Source of the DNA: Sphingomonas sanguinis NBRC 13937
Lineage (GTDB): Bacteria > Pseudomonadota > Alphaproteobacteria > Sphingomonadales > Sphingomonadaceae
Direction of reading: 5' to 3'
NCBI RefSeq assembly: GCF_001591005.1
Contig: NZ_BCTY01000008.1
Location: 1-64,000 of the forward strand
Length of the DNA: 64,000 nucleotides
A program made the translations under genes and the position numbers. Below are positions 46,592-55,447 of the stretch, one piece after another (positions within the stretch are counted from its first letter, which is position 1; every line of letters begins with the position of its first letter). Under the pieces are notes generated by a model. That model saw only the letters and a list, made by a program, of their open reading frames with translations. It had not been told where the DNA came from and did no database searches.

Positions 46592-46890
46592 GATGCGGTC
46601 TTCGTCCCATAGGGGGTGTTTGCATGACCCTTGGCATGGCTTCGGGCTGACACGGATTATGGTTGAGATTGGTTAACGAAGGCCTGCCACGCGACGCCGA
46701 AATGCCGGAATTCAGCCTCGACTCATTCCTCCCCTTGCAGGGGAGGTGGCAGGCCGTAGGCCTGACGGAGGGGTGTCCCGGTTCGCGCTCGAGGTCCATC
46801 CTCGCAAGCGGTGACACCCCTCCACCATGCTGCGCATGGTCCCCCTCCCCTGCAAGGGGAGGAATAAGGGCCGTGCCGCTTAAGCCCCCG
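46592..46890. other. Repeat-bearing gap between fliP and fliQ
   Basis: This is by far the largest gap inside the fliE-to-flhB run. It holds a full palindromic repeat (46725-46865) and no gene. It may affect how evenly fliP and fliQ are expressed. Confidence 0.6.
46725..46865. repeat. Palindromic REP-like repeat, copy 4
   Basis: It is bounded by ATTCCTCCCCTTGCAGGGGA and its near-complement (ending GGGGAGGAAT), with GGCAGGCCGTAGGCCTGACGG and CCTCCACCATGCTGCGCATGG inside. It matches copies 1 and 3 in orientation of the CCTCCACCA module. Confidence 0.75.
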
Positions 46891-47784
46891 CTACGTCGCG
46901 AAACTGTTGGCCAAACTGCCCATGGTCAGTGCCCATCCATCGACCAGCACGAACAGCAGCAGCTTGAACGGCAGCGAGATGATCGAGGGCGACAGCATCA
47001 TCATGCCCAGCGCCATCAGCACGGTGGCGACCACCAGGTCGATGACGATGAAGGGCAGGAAGATCAGGAAGCCGATCTGGAAGGCGGTCTTCAGCTCCGA
47101 GGTGACGAAGGCGGGCAGCAGCACCGAATAGGGAATGTCGTTGGGGCTGGCATAGGGGCCCGACTTCGCCATTTCGGCGAACATCGTCACGTCCTTGATC
47201 CGGGTCTGCTTGGCCATGAAGGCGTGGAGCGGCGCGCCGGCCGCCTTGATCATCTCGGTGCCGGGCAGTTTGCCCTCGGCATAGGGCTGGATGGCTTGCG
47301 TGTTCATCTGGTTGATGGTCGGCGCCATGATGAACAGCGACAGGAAGACCGACAGGCCGATCAGCACCTGGTTGGGCGGGGTCTGTTGCAGGCCCAGCGC
47401 CTGGCGCAGGATGGCGAGCACGATGACGATCCGGGTGAAGCTGGTCATCATCAGGATGATGCCCGGCAGGATCGTCAGCAGGCCCATGATGATCAGGACC
47501 TGGAGCGACAGGCTCAGCGATCCCGAACCGCCATTGGCGCCGCCGCCCAGCTGGCCGATCGCGCGATCGACCGCGTCGCCTACTCCGGGAGCCGGAGCGG
47601 CGGCCGGAGCCGCGACCGGTGCGGCGGCGGGCGTCGCTTGGGCAAAGGCGGGCATCGCGATGACGAAGGCCAGCAGCAGGGCCAGGAGTATCCACAGCGG
47701 CTTCAGGCTGCGCGAAGGGCGTGCGTCCTGGCGCGTGCGGATCAGCGCGGGGCCGGTGCCCCGGCGGGTGACGGAAATGCTCAC
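46891..47784 (-). CDS. fliP: Flagellar biosynthetic protein FliP
   Basis: FliP is the core of the export gate. The 297-residue product has an N-terminal signal-like hydrophobic segment (PLWILLALLLAFVIAMPAFA), then the family's SLQVLIIMGLLTILPGIILM and MTSFTRIVIVLAILRQALG, and the closing FQIGFLIFLPFIVIDLVVA and SLPFKLLLFVLVDGW. The linker after the signal is Ala/Pro-rich. The start overlaps fliO by 4 bases. Confidence 0.95.
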   Translation of the reverse strand: MSISVTRRGTGPALIRTRQDARPSRSLKPLWILLALLLAFVIAMPAFAQATPAAAPVAAPAAAPAPGVGDAVDRAIGQLGGGANGGSGSLSLSLQVLIIMGLLTILPGIILMMTSFTRIVIVLAILRQALGLQQTPPNQVLIGLSVFLSLFIMAPTINQMNTQAIQPYAEGKLPGTEMIKAAGAPLHAFMAKQTRIKDVTMFAEMAKSGPYASPNDIPYSVLLPAFVTSELKTAFQIGFLIFLPFIVIDLVVATVLMALGMMMLSPSIISLPFKLLLFVLVDGWALTMGSLANSFAT

Positions 47785-48134
47785 TGGTCGAACTTCTTGG
47801 GTGCGAAGCGCGACACGAAGTCACGGCCGCGCGCGGTCATCGGCTCCATCGGCGTCGGCGTGACCGGCGTCGCGGGGCCCTTGCCCTCGACCTTGTCGAC
47901 CAGCTGGACACCGCCGCGGCCGACCGAGACGAGCAGGTTGCGCCCCTCGAACTCGATGACCGCCAGGCGCAGGCCGGGCGAGATCATCATCGTCTCGCGC
48001 ACCTGGATCAGCCGCGTCGCGGGCCGCCCCGGCATCCGGCTTTCCAGCCGCCGCCAGAGGTACAGGCACCCGATCATCAGGCCGCAGATCAGCGGCAGCA
48101 GGACGACCAGTTTCAGGATGTAGGACCAGAGCAT
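47781..48134 (-). CDS. fliO: Flagellar protein FliO
   Basis: FliO is a small membrane protein that helps FliP assemble into the export gate. The 117-residue product has one N-terminal membrane helix (ILKLVVLLPLICGLMIGCLY) and a short cytoplasmic SH3-like part with LIQVRETMMISPGLRLAVIE and FEGRNLLVSVGRGGVQLV. Its position between fliN and fliP supports the call; sequence conservation of FliO is low in general. Confidence 0.88.
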   Translation of the reverse strand: MLWSYILKLVVLLPLICGLMIGCLYLWRRLESRMPGRPATRLIQVRETMMISPGLRLAVIEFEGRNLLVSVGRGGVQLVDKVEGKGPATPVTPTPMEPMTARGRDFVSRFAPKKFDQ

Positions 48135-48142
48135 GGGATGGA

Positions 48143-48433
48143 TCAGCCGCGCTTGTCGGGGTTGACCAGCTCGGTCATGCGCACGCCGAAGCGGTCGCCG
48201 ACCGTCACCACCTCGCCGCGGCCGATCAGCGTGCCGTTGACCAGCACGTCGAGCAGCTCATTGGCCTGGCGGTCCAGCTCGATGACGCTCGATTCGGACA
48301 GCGCCAGCAGCTCGCGCAGCGACAGCTGGGTCGAGCCGATCTCTACGGTCAGCTTGACGTCGACATCCTGGAGCAGCCGGAAATTGGCCGCGACCGATGT
48401 GTCGACGGGGAAACCCCCGGCCATGTCGTTCAT
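48143..48433 (-). CDS. fliN: Flagellar motor switch protein FliN
   Basis: FliN forms the C-ring base with FliM. The 96-residue product contains the SpoA domain: VDVKLTVEIGSTQLSLRELL, then SSVIELDRQANELLDVLVNG and GEVVTVGDRFGVRMTELV. The N-terminal extension found in many FliN is short here. It overlaps fliM by 4 bases. Confidence 0.93.
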   Translation of the reverse strand: MNDMAGGFPVDTSVAANFRLLQDVDVKLTVEIGSTQLSLRELLALSESSVIELDRQANELLDVLVNGTLIGRGEVVTVGDRFGVRMTELVNPDKRG

Positions 48434-49410
48434 TCGTGATGTCCTTCGTAGGATTGCGCGATCGCCTCGGGCGGCCGGGCGAGCGAGGTAAGCTGGACCG
48501 CGGCGCGGCCGTTGGAGGTGCCGACGGTGCCCGTGCCGAGCAAGTCGCCACCGACCATCACCGGCACTTCCGGGCCGAAACTGATCGGGATCACGTCACC
48601 GGTCTTCAGCTCCATCAGGCGGCTGAGCGGCACGACGGGTTCGGCCAGCACGGAGCGGACCGGGAAGCGCACGGTCATCACCGCACGGGTCAGGTCGCCG
48701 CGCCAGGTGGGATGCGCCTCGCCCTGCTTGTCGACGACCTTGCCGGTCAGGGCGGAGCCATGCGGCTTCAGCGCGCTGACCGGATAGAGGATGTCGAGCA
48801 TCGAGGGGCGACGATCCTGTCGCGCGATGCCGAAACGGGTGACGATCATCGCGTCCTCGGCCTCGATCCCCGACAGCAGGGCGGGCGAGGATTCGGGGCG
48901 ACCGGCGCGGAAGTCGAGCCGAGCGAGCGATTCCCAGGCGTTGCGCATCGGCGTCGCCATCATGTCGCCCAGCTGGGTCACCATCGCCTCGGCCGCGGGC
49001 GAGAATTCGGGCGGCAGCGGATCGGGCACCGCACCGGTGCCGCCGAAGAACAGGTCGATCAGGGACAGGCCGAAACCGCCCTCGATGACGATCAGGGCCT
49101 GGGCATCGTTGGTCATGCCGTTCATCGACGTCATGACCATGGGCAGCCAGGCGCTCAGGCCGTCGCCACGTTCGGCCCGGTAATCGGAAAAGCGCTGGAC
49201 GACCAGCGGCTCGGCCCAGCAGCGCAGTTCCTCGCGCAGGAGCGATTCGAACAATCCACGCAACGTCCGCGCCAGGCGCGCGGACAGATGCTGCATCGTG
49301 TGAAGGTCGCCGAACGGATTGATCTTGTGCGAACCCAGCACGCCGTGATCAGCGACATACTGATCACGGGCGCGTTCGCGTCGTTCAACCTGAGGGGCGG
49401 CGTTAACCAT
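48430..49410 (-). CDS. fliM: Flagellar motor switch protein FliM, lacking the CheY-binding N-terminus
   Basis: FliM is the C-ring protein between FliG and FliN. The 326-residue product has the middle domain (RGLFESLLREELRCW, LIVIEGGFGLSLIDLFFGG) and a C-terminal SpoA domain (LMELKTGDVIPISFGPEVPV). The N-terminus reads MVNAAPQVERRERARDQYV and has no LSQxEIDALL segment, the usual docking motif for CheY-P. The fliL stop is just 3 bases upstream, so no room remains for a longer form unless the genes overlap. Confidence 0.92.
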   Translation of the reverse strand: MVNAAPQVERRERARDQYVADHGVLGSHKINPFGDLHTMQHLSARLARTLRGLFESLLREELRCWAEPLVVQRFSDYRAERGDGLSAWLPMVMTSMNGMTNDAQALIVIEGGFGLSLIDLFFGGTGAVPDPLPPEFSPAAEAMVTQLGDMMATPMRNAWESLARLDFRAGRPESSPALLSGIEAEDAMIVTRFGIARQDRRPSMLDILYPVSALKPHGSALTGKVVDKQGEAHPTWRGDLTRAVMTVRFPVRSVLAEPVVPLSRLMELKTGDVIPISFGPEVPVMVGGDLLGTGTVGTSNGRAAVQLTSLARPPEAIAQSYEGHHE

Positions 49411-49413
49411 GCC

Positions 49414-50121
49414 TCACTGAACAACGAAATTGGTAAAGTAGACGTTAGCGATGCCGCCGAATCCCTCCTTTTGGCGAAGAATCTCGTTGATCGAGTCCAC
49501 TAGGCGGCGTTGCAGCTGGCGCTTGCCCTCGCCCGAGGTCACCATGTCCTCACTGGCATCGCCCAGGGTCAGCAGGATCGCCGAGCGGACCGCCAGGTCG
49601 TTGGTCTTCAGATTATTGATGACCGTATCGTCATAGGGGGTCGAGACGGCGAGGCCGACCTGGACGATATGCACCGAGTCGCGCAGGTTCGAGGTGAAGT
49701 CCTTGGGAAGCTGGTAGTAGTTGGAGGCATAACGCTCGCCGCCGTCGCCGACGGGCGTCTTCATGCCGACATTCTCGTGCGTGTCGCCGCCTTCGCCGCC
49801 CTCGCCATGGCCGCCACCTTCGCCGCCGCCATGACCGCCTTCGCCGCCCTCACCCTCGGCGCCGGCACGCTTCTGCTCGGACTTGGGAACCAGCTTGGGC
49901 CCCGGATGGCTGGCATCGGCCTCGGCTTCCTCCTTGGCGGCCTTGTCCTTCTCGGAGCTGCCATGGCCGCCGATCAGCCCGGAGCTGGCGGCATAGAGGC
50001 CCGCGCCGACACCGCCGCCCAGCAGGACGAGCACGCCGACGACCATGATGATGATCTTGCCGAGTTTGCCCTTCTTCTTCTTGGGCGCGTCCTCGGCGGA
50101 TGTGTCTTTCGCGTCGCTCAT
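49414..50121 (-). CDS. fliL: Flagellar basal body-associated protein FliL
   Basis: FliL stabilises stator units around the motor. The 235-residue product has one membrane helix (IIIMVVGVLVLLGGGVGAGL), a long linker, and the C-terminal stomatin-like domain (VHIVQVGLAVSTPYDDTVIN through FGGIANVYFTNFVVQ). The linker at residues about 80-110 is a low-complexity Gly/His/Glu tract (GEGGEGGHGGGEGGGHGEGG), longer than in most FliL. It lies between fliK and fliM. Confidence 0.92.
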   Translation of the reverse strand: MSDAKDTSAEDAPKKKKGKLGKIIIMVVGVLVLLGGGVGAGLYAASSGLIGGHGSSEKDKAAKEEAEADASHPGPKLVPKSEQKRAGAEGEGGEGGHGGGEGGGHGEGGEGGDTHENVGMKTPVGDGGERYASNYYQLPKDFTSNLRDSVHIVQVGLAVSTPYDDTVINNLKTNDLAVRSAILLTLGDASEDMVTSGEGKRQLQRRLVDSINEILRQKEGFGGIANVYFTNFVVQ

Positions 50122-50132
50122 TGCTCAGTTCC

Positions 50133-51827
50133 TCAGGCGATTCGGGTGGATGGGGTGGTGGGAGAGGTGGTGGCGGACGATCCGGCCTCCGCCTCGTCGG
50201 AAAGACTGGTATCCGGGCTGCGCGGCCGGGTCGGCATCACGGGCATGGGCTGCGCGGGCGCGCGCTGGTCGCGCATCGACTGGCCCATATCGGACCCCGC
50301 CATGCCGCCCGTCGCGACGGCCGTGTCGCCGAGCCGCATCCCCTTGTCCTCGGCCAGCCGGGCGAGCGTCGCATGGGCATCGGCCAGCATCGTGGCGGTC
50401 TGCGCCTGCTCGGCGGTGAAGTGCAGATGCGTGCCGCCCGCGTCATGGCGAATCGCGACCGCGATCCCGCCCAGCGCGTCGGGTGACAGCTGAATCCGCG
50501 TGTCGGCGGTGGCGGCATCCTCGCGCATCCGGTGGATGCGCTCGATCATGCCCTGCGGCCAATGCGCCTGGGTCATGTCGAGCGGCTTTTGATCGGTCGC
50601 GCCGGCGGCGGTCACGGGACGCGCCAGCTCGCCGGTCGCCAGCGCGGTGGGATCGAAGGTGCTGGTCGTGGCGGTCGTGAGACCGTCGATCGGGTCCTCG
50701 TCGCGCGCCTTGGTTGTCGACCGGTCGCGCAGCGCCCCCGCCAGTATCCCGACCATTGCGGACGCCTGGCCCGGCTGAGTCACGGTCAACGGACCGCTGG
50801 GCAGGGGCGTCATGGCGAGCGGCGGGGTGGTTGCCGTGACGGTCTGGCTGTCGAGCGTCGCGCCCGCGCGGTCCGGTGCGACCACGGTCAGCGTGGCGTC
50901 CGGCGCGGGCGGTGTGGCGGGCGGCACGGTCCGGGGCATCACCGTCGCCAGCAAACCGATGGTCGCGCTGGCCTGGGCAGGCTGGGTCACGGTCAGGGGA
51001 CCGGTCGGCAGGCTGGGTGGTGCCGTTGGCTCGGTTGTCGCTGCCATCGGCATCGCGACCAGCCGGAACGCAGGCGTCGTCGCTGGCGTCGCGAGGGCGG
51101 TGGTGGTGGTCGGCAATGCCGTCGTCTGGCGCAGTGTTTGCAGAATCGTCGGGTCGATTGTGGGCTTGGCCGTGGTGCTGGCGTCGAGCGGGACAACCAT
51201 CGACGGCGGCACGGGCAGCGCGTCGATGGGGCTGACGGCCGGACGCGCTGTCGTGGACTCAACCAAGGGCGGAGCTGCGTCGGTCGGCTGCACAGGCTGC
51301 GCGTCAATGGGGTTCGTGGCCGGACGGACTGGTGCGCCGTCGACCAGCAAAAGGGCCATGTCGGACGATGGCAAACCTGTCGCGTCGCCCGGCGATGGTG
51401 ACGCAGAGACAGGCTGCGGAGCGAGCGATGGCGCGGCGCGGGTCGTCGTGACCGCGACGGTGGCGCTGGCGACCGTCACCGTTACCGGGCTATCCGCCGC
51501 CACCACAGGTGCGGCTGGATCGGCTATGACCGGCAAGGGCAGGGGCAAGGTTGGTGTCGGCAAGACGTTGCCGGGTTGCGCTGCCGCTTCACCGTCAGAT
51601 GTTGCCGGAGTGTCGTCCCGATCCGTGTTGTCATCGGCCAGCGCCCGGCCGACGATATGGACGGCCTTGTCGTCGGTCGGGATGGCCGCATTCGACTTGG
51701 CGTTCAAAAAGTCAGCAAAACTGGTGGGTTGGCCGGTCGCCGTGCCGCTATCGGGCCGCGTTCGGGCCGATGCCGTCCGGCTGGGCGGCGGTGCGTCGGG
51801 CGCAAGGAAAGATGAAATGGCTGACAT
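50133..51827 (-). CDS. fliK: Flagellar hook-length control protein FliK
   Basis: FliK measures hook length and triggers the FlhB specificity switch. The 564-residue product is a Pro/Thr/Ala-rich low-complexity chain in the first 450 residues and has a compact Flg_hook domain at the end, with IQLSPDALGGIAVAIRHDAG and the HLHFTAEQAQTATMLADA segment. A GPLTVTQPxQASA module occurs twice. Sequence is diverged, as usual, and the call rests on the C-terminal domain and its position between fliL and fliJ. Confidence 0.85.
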   Translation of the reverse strand: MSAISSFLAPDAPPPSRTASARTRPDSGTATGQPTSFADFLNAKSNAAIPTDDKAVHIVGRALADDNTDRDDTPATSDGEAAAQPGNVLPTPTLPLPLPVIADPAAPVVAADSPVTVTVASATVAVTTTRAAPSLAPQPVSASPSPGDATGLPSSDMALLLVDGAPVRPATNPIDAQPVQPTDAAPPLVESTTARPAVSPIDALPVPPSMVVPLDASTTAKPTIDPTILQTLRQTTALPTTTTALATPATTPAFRLVAMPMAATTEPTAPPSLPTGPLTVTQPAQASATIGLLATVMPRTVPPATPPAPDATLTVVAPDRAGATLDSQTVTATTPPLAMTPLPSGPLTVTQPGQASAMVGILAGALRDRSTTKARDEDPIDGLTTATTSTFDPTALATGELARPVTAAGATDQKPLDMTQAHWPQGMIERIHRMREDAATADTRIQLSPDALGGIAVAIRHDAGGTHLHFTAEQAQTATMLADAHATLARLAEDKGMRLGDTAVATGGMAGSDMGQSMRDQRAPAQPMPVMPTRPRSPDTSLSDEAEAGSSATTSPTTPSTRIA

Positions 51828-51839
51828 GACAGGCCCGCA

Positions 51840-52280
51840 TCAGCAAGGATCGTGCCGGTTTTGCGAGCGGCGCGGACCGGCGGCGGGCATGTCCTCCAGC
51901 GCGCGCATTTCGGCACGGATCGCGGCGGCACGGGCGCGTTCCAGCAGCTTTTCGACGGCGGTCTGATCGCGCTTGGCTTCGCGCGTCTGCTCGGCGGCCT
52001 GCTCCGCGCGCCGCTCGGCAACGCTGACGCGCGAGGCTGCGGCCTCGGCCGATTCGAGCAGGCGGCCGCGAAAATGCGCGCTTGCCATCAACGAAGCGGC
52101 GGCGGTGGCGGGCGCGGCGATGGGCGACACCGCCTCGACCAGCTGAGCGATACGCTGCGACAATTGCTGCTCGGTCGCGACCCGCTCCTGCGCGCGAGCC
52201 TCGTCGGCGCGGGTCAGGTTGAGTTGCAGCGTGCGGACCCGGTGAAGCCGGTTCAGCATCGTCTGTTGCCGGGAGGCCAT
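51840..52280 (-). CDS. fliJ: FliJ-type flagellar export chaperone
   Basis: FliJ links the export ATPase FliI to the gate. The 146-residue product is a charged Ala/Glu/Arg-rich coiled coil (RADEARAQERVATEQQLSQR and onward) with no hydrophobic segments, as expected. The sequence itself is not diagnostic; the position between fliK and fliI supports the call. Confidence 0.78.
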   Translation of the reverse strand: MASRQQTMLNRLHRVRTLQLNLTRADEARAQERVATEQQLSQRIAQLVEAVSPIAAPATAAASLMASAHFRGRLLESAEAAASRVSVAERRAEQAAEQTREAKRDQTAVEKLLERARAAAIRAEMRALEDMPAAGPRRSQNRHDPC

Positions 52281-52297
52281 GTCAGCTTACCTTCGGG

Positions 52298-53635
52298 TCA
52301 GAGGCCGGGCTGGCCGAACACGCCGACCAGCTCCTCGACCGCATGGTCGAGCGGCACGATCTCGTCGGCGTCCTGGCGGATATATTCCATCACCGCCGGG
52401 TGGCAGGCGATGGCGGCGTCGATCGCGGGATCGGCCCCGGCGCGATAGGCACCCATCAGCACCAGGTCGCGATTTTCCTCATAGGTCGCCAGGTGACGGC
52501 GCAACGTGCGCGCGGCCATGGCATGCGGCTTGCCGACGATATCGGTCATCACACGGCTGACCGAGGGACCGATATCGATCGCCGGATAGACGCCGCGCTC
52601 GGCCAGATGGCGGTTGAGCACGATATGCCCGTCCAGGATCGAGCGCGCCGAGTCGACGACCGGATCATTGCCGTCGTCGCCGTCCGCCAGCACCGTGTAG
52701 ATGGCGGTGATCGAACCGGTGCCATGCGCATCCGCGCCCGCCCGCTCGATCAGATTGGGCAGCATCGCGATGGCGGACGGCGGATAGCCGCGCGCGGAGG
52801 CGGGTTCTCCCAGCGCCAGCCCGATCTCGCGACCGGCATGGGCGACGCGGGTCAGCGAATCCATGATGAGGAGGACCTTCTTGCCCTCGGCACGGAATGC
52901 TTCTGCAATGGCCGTGGCGCGCAGGGCGCCGCGAATGCGCAGCACCGGCGAGTGGTTGGCGGGCACCGCGACCACGACTGAGCGCGCGCGGGCCTCCCCT
53001 GCGACCTTGGTCTCCAGAAAGTCGGCGACCTCGCGGCTGCGCTCGCCGATCAGGCCGATGACGATGACGTCGGCGCGCGCGGCGCGGACCATCATGCCCA
53101 GCAGCACCGACTTGCCGACGCCCGAGCCCGCCATGATGCCGACGCGCTGGCCCTGGCCGATGGTCAGCAGGCCGTTGATCGCGCGCACCCCGACGTCCAG
53201 CGGCTCGCGCACCCGGCCGCGATCGAGCGGCGACTGCATCTTGCCCGCCAGCGGCCAGCGGCCCGCGCCGCGAATGGGACCCAGGCCGTCGATCGGCTTG
53301 CCCGACCCGTCGACCACGCGGCCCAGCATCGCCGCGCCGACCTCGGCCTCACCCGGAGCGCCGAGCGGACGCACCGGCGCACGGGGAAGGAGCGCGGCGG
53401 GACCACCCAGATTCATCAGGAGCGTGCGGCCGTTGCGGAACCCGATCACCTCGGCCTCGACGCGCGTCTCGGCATCGTCGCCGATGGCGCAGACCGTACC
53501 GACCGGCAGCGACAGGCCGACCGCTTCCATCAACAGCCCGTCATAGGACGACAGGCGGCCGCAGACCGCGGCACGCGGCGCGAAATGCGCGCTCGCCAGC
53601 GTATCCAGATAATCGGCGGCGAAGCGGTTCAGCAT
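52298..53635 (-). CDS. fliI: Flagellum-specific ATP synthase FliI
   Basis: FliI is the hexameric export ATPase. The 445-residue product resembles the F1 beta subunit: MAGSGVGKSVLLGM (Walker A, residues about 169-176), VIVIGLIGERSREVADFLE, KVLLIMDSLTRVAHAGREIG (Walker B) and GSITAIYTVLADGDDGNDP. The frame stays open well upstream into fliH, but the ATG at 53635 fits the family N-terminus and overlaps the fliH end by 7 bases. Confidence 0.95.
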   Translation of the reverse strand: MLNRFAADYLDTLASAHFAPRAAVCGRLSSYDGLLMEAVGLSLPVGTVCAIGDDAETRVEAEVIGFRNGRTLLMNLGGPAALLPRAPVRPLGAPGEAEVGAAMLGRVVDGSGKPIDGLGPIRGAGRWPLAGKMQSPLDRGRVREPLDVGVRAINGLLTIGQGQRVGIMAGSGVGKSVLLGMMVRAARADVIVIGLIGERSREVADFLETKVAGEARARSVVVAVPANHSPVLRIRGALRATAIAEAFRAEGKKVLLIMDSLTRVAHAGREIGLALGEPASARGYPPSAIAMLPNLIERAGADAHGTGSITAIYTVLADGDDGNDPVVDSARSILDGHIVLNRHLAERGVYPAIDIGPSVSRVMTDIVGKPHAMAARTLRRHLATYEENRDLVLMGAYRAGADPAIDAAIACHPAVMEYIRQDADEIVPLDHAVEELVGVFGQPGL

Positions 53636-54432
53636 TGGGGAACGGGCACCTTGTCCATGACGGCGGCGAGCTGGTCGAGCCACAGGCGCGGGCCGTCCTC
53701 GACGATGGTGGAGGCGCTTTCCAGCACGAAGCTGCCGCGCTCGATGGTCGGGTCGCCGACCGGGAAGATGGTCTGCGGCAGGCGACCGTCGAGCAGCGCG
53801 ACGTCTTCGGGGTGGACACGCAACATCGCCGATTCCTGTGCATCGGTCAGCAGGTCGACCGCCCCCTCGATCCGGGCGGTCAGCCGGTCGGCATCGATAC
53901 CGATCTCGCCCACCAGCCGGGTGACGAGCGCCATGACCGTGTGGCGCAGCTGTCCCGCGATCAGCTCGCGGTCGATGCGTGCGGCCAGCGCCTGGGTGAT
54001 GCCGTCGAGCAGCTGGCCATCGCGCGCCTGCCCGGCGGCGAGCGCCTGGAACTCGGCGGTCGCGGCCTCGACACCCTCGGCATAACCCTCGGCATGACCG
54101 GCGGCGCGCGCCATCGCGATCGGATCGGCGGCAGGATCGGCACCGGGTTCGCACGCGGCAAAGGGGTCCCAGCCGTCGGTCGGGTCCTCGGCGCGGTTGA
54201 CCGGGTGGAAGTGGCGCGGCTTGACCTCGCCCGCCGGTTCGGCGGCAGACTGGCCGCCCGGCATGGGCGAGCGCGCCCGGAACGAGATCGGCCCCGAACC
54301 CAGGTCGATGCCCAGACCGGCCAGACCCGGCAAGTCGGTGCGGGCAAAGCCGCCCGGCGGGGTGAAGGCCTGTTGCAGCGCGGCGGCGGCCGCATTCTGC
54401 CGGGCCGAGAAGCCCGCGACGAAATCAGACAT
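53629..54432 (-). CDS. fliH: Flagellar assembly protein FliH
   Basis: FliH binds FliI and regulates its ATPase. The 267-residue product has a Pro/Gly-rich N-terminus, an Ala/Glu-rich helical middle (AMARAAGHAEGYAEGVEAAT) and a C-terminal domain with the HPEDVALLDGRLPQTIFPVG segment related to V-ATPase subunit E. The GxxxG-type AEGYAEG pattern is typical. It overlaps fliG by 8 bases. Confidence 0.88.
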   Translation of the reverse strand: MSDFVAGFSARQNAAAAALQQAFTPPGGFARTDLPGLAGLGIDLGSGPISFRARSPMPGGQSAAEPAGEVKPRHFHPVNRAEDPTDGWDPFAACEPGADPAADPIAMARAAGHAEGYAEGVEAATAEFQALAAGQARDGQLLDGITQALAARIDRELIAGQLRHTVMALVTRLVGEIGIDADRLTARIEGAVDLLTDAQESAMLRVHPEDVALLDGRLPQTIFPVGDPTIERGSFVLESASTIVEDGPRLWLDQLAAVMDKVPVPQC

Positions 54433-55447
54433 AATCGTCCTCCCCGCCGCCCATCATGATGGTGCCTTCCTTGGCCAGGTTGCGCGCGACGGCGATCATC
54501 GCCTTCTGCGCCTCCAGAACCTCCGACAACTTCATCGGCCCGCGACCTTCCATTTCGTCGCGGATGCCCGCCGCCGCGCGCGACGACATGCAGCCCAGGA
54601 AGCGTTCGCGCGCCGCCTCGTCCGCGCCCTTGAGCGAGCGGATGAGGACTTCGCCATCGACATTGCGGATGAGGGTGCCGAGATTCTTGTCGTCCATCTC
54701 CAGCAGGTTCTCGAAGATGAACAGCGCCTCCTCGATCTGCTTGGCGACGTCGCGGTCGATCTTGAACAGCTTGGGCATGACACGCTGCTCGGTCGCCTTG
54801 CGCGCGCTCGACAGGATCTTGGCGGCTTCGCGCGATCCGCCCATGGCCAGGCCGTTGCCGCCGCCATTGCCGCCACCGCCGCTACGGCGTTGCAGGACCG
54901 CGTTCAGCGTCTCGACCGCCTGCGGCGTCACCGGGCCCAGCCGGGCGACGCGGTGCAGGATGTCGGGCTGCATGACCTCGGGCAGCAGTTCGAGCACCTG
55001 GCCCGCGACCGCCGGATCGCAATTGGCGATGATCACCGCGCCGATCTGGGGATGTTCCTTCTCGACGATCTTGGCGATGTCGCCGGCGTCGAGCCATTTG
55101 AGCATGTCGATCTCGCACTGCGCCTCGGCCGGAGTGATGCGCGACAGCACGCTGTCGGCCCGTTCGGGGCCGAGCGCGCGGTTCATCATCTTTTCCACGA
55201 TCGGCTTGGGCTGGAATGCGATCGAGTTGCGGGCGCGGGCCGCTCCGACGAAATTGTCGAGAACGGCGTCGACCTCGCTCTCGTTGACATCGGCGATGGA
55301 ATACATCGCGCGGCCCAGCTCGCGGACTTCCTCCGGGTCCAGCTTCTGCAGGATGGCGGCGGCCTCGGCCTCGCCGACCAGCATCATCAGGACAGCGGCC
55401 CGCTCGACACCGGTATAGCTGCGCGGGGAGTCGGCACCAGTCGTCAC
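54425..55447 (-). CDS. fliG: Flagellar motor switch protein FliG
   Basis: FliG is the rotor protein that meets the stator and sits on FliF. The 340-residue product has the N-terminal FliF-binding domain (VERAAVLMMLVGEAEAAAIL), the middle EHPQ motif (IVEKEHPQIGAVIIANCDP) and the C-terminal charged torque domain (LLEMDDKNLGTLIRNVDGEV through EVLEAQKAMIAVARNLA). The fliF stop overlaps its start by 4 bases. Confidence 0.95.
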   Translation of the reverse strand: MTTGADSPRSYTGVERAAVLMMLVGEAEAAAILQKLDPEEVRELGRAMYSIADVNESEVDAVLDNFVGAARARNSIAFQPKPIVEKMMNRALGPERADSVLSRITPAEAQCEIDMLKWLDAGDIAKIVEKEHPQIGAVIIANCDPAVAGQVLELLPEVMQPDILHRVARLGPVTPQAVETLNAVLQRRSGGGGNGGGNGLAMGGSREAAKILSSARKATEQRVMPKLFKIDRDVAKQIEEALFIFENLLEMDDKNLGTLIRNVDGEVLIRSLKGADEAARERFLGCMSSRAAAGIRDEMEGRGPMKLSEVLEAQKAMIAVARNLAKEGTIMMGGGEDDYV

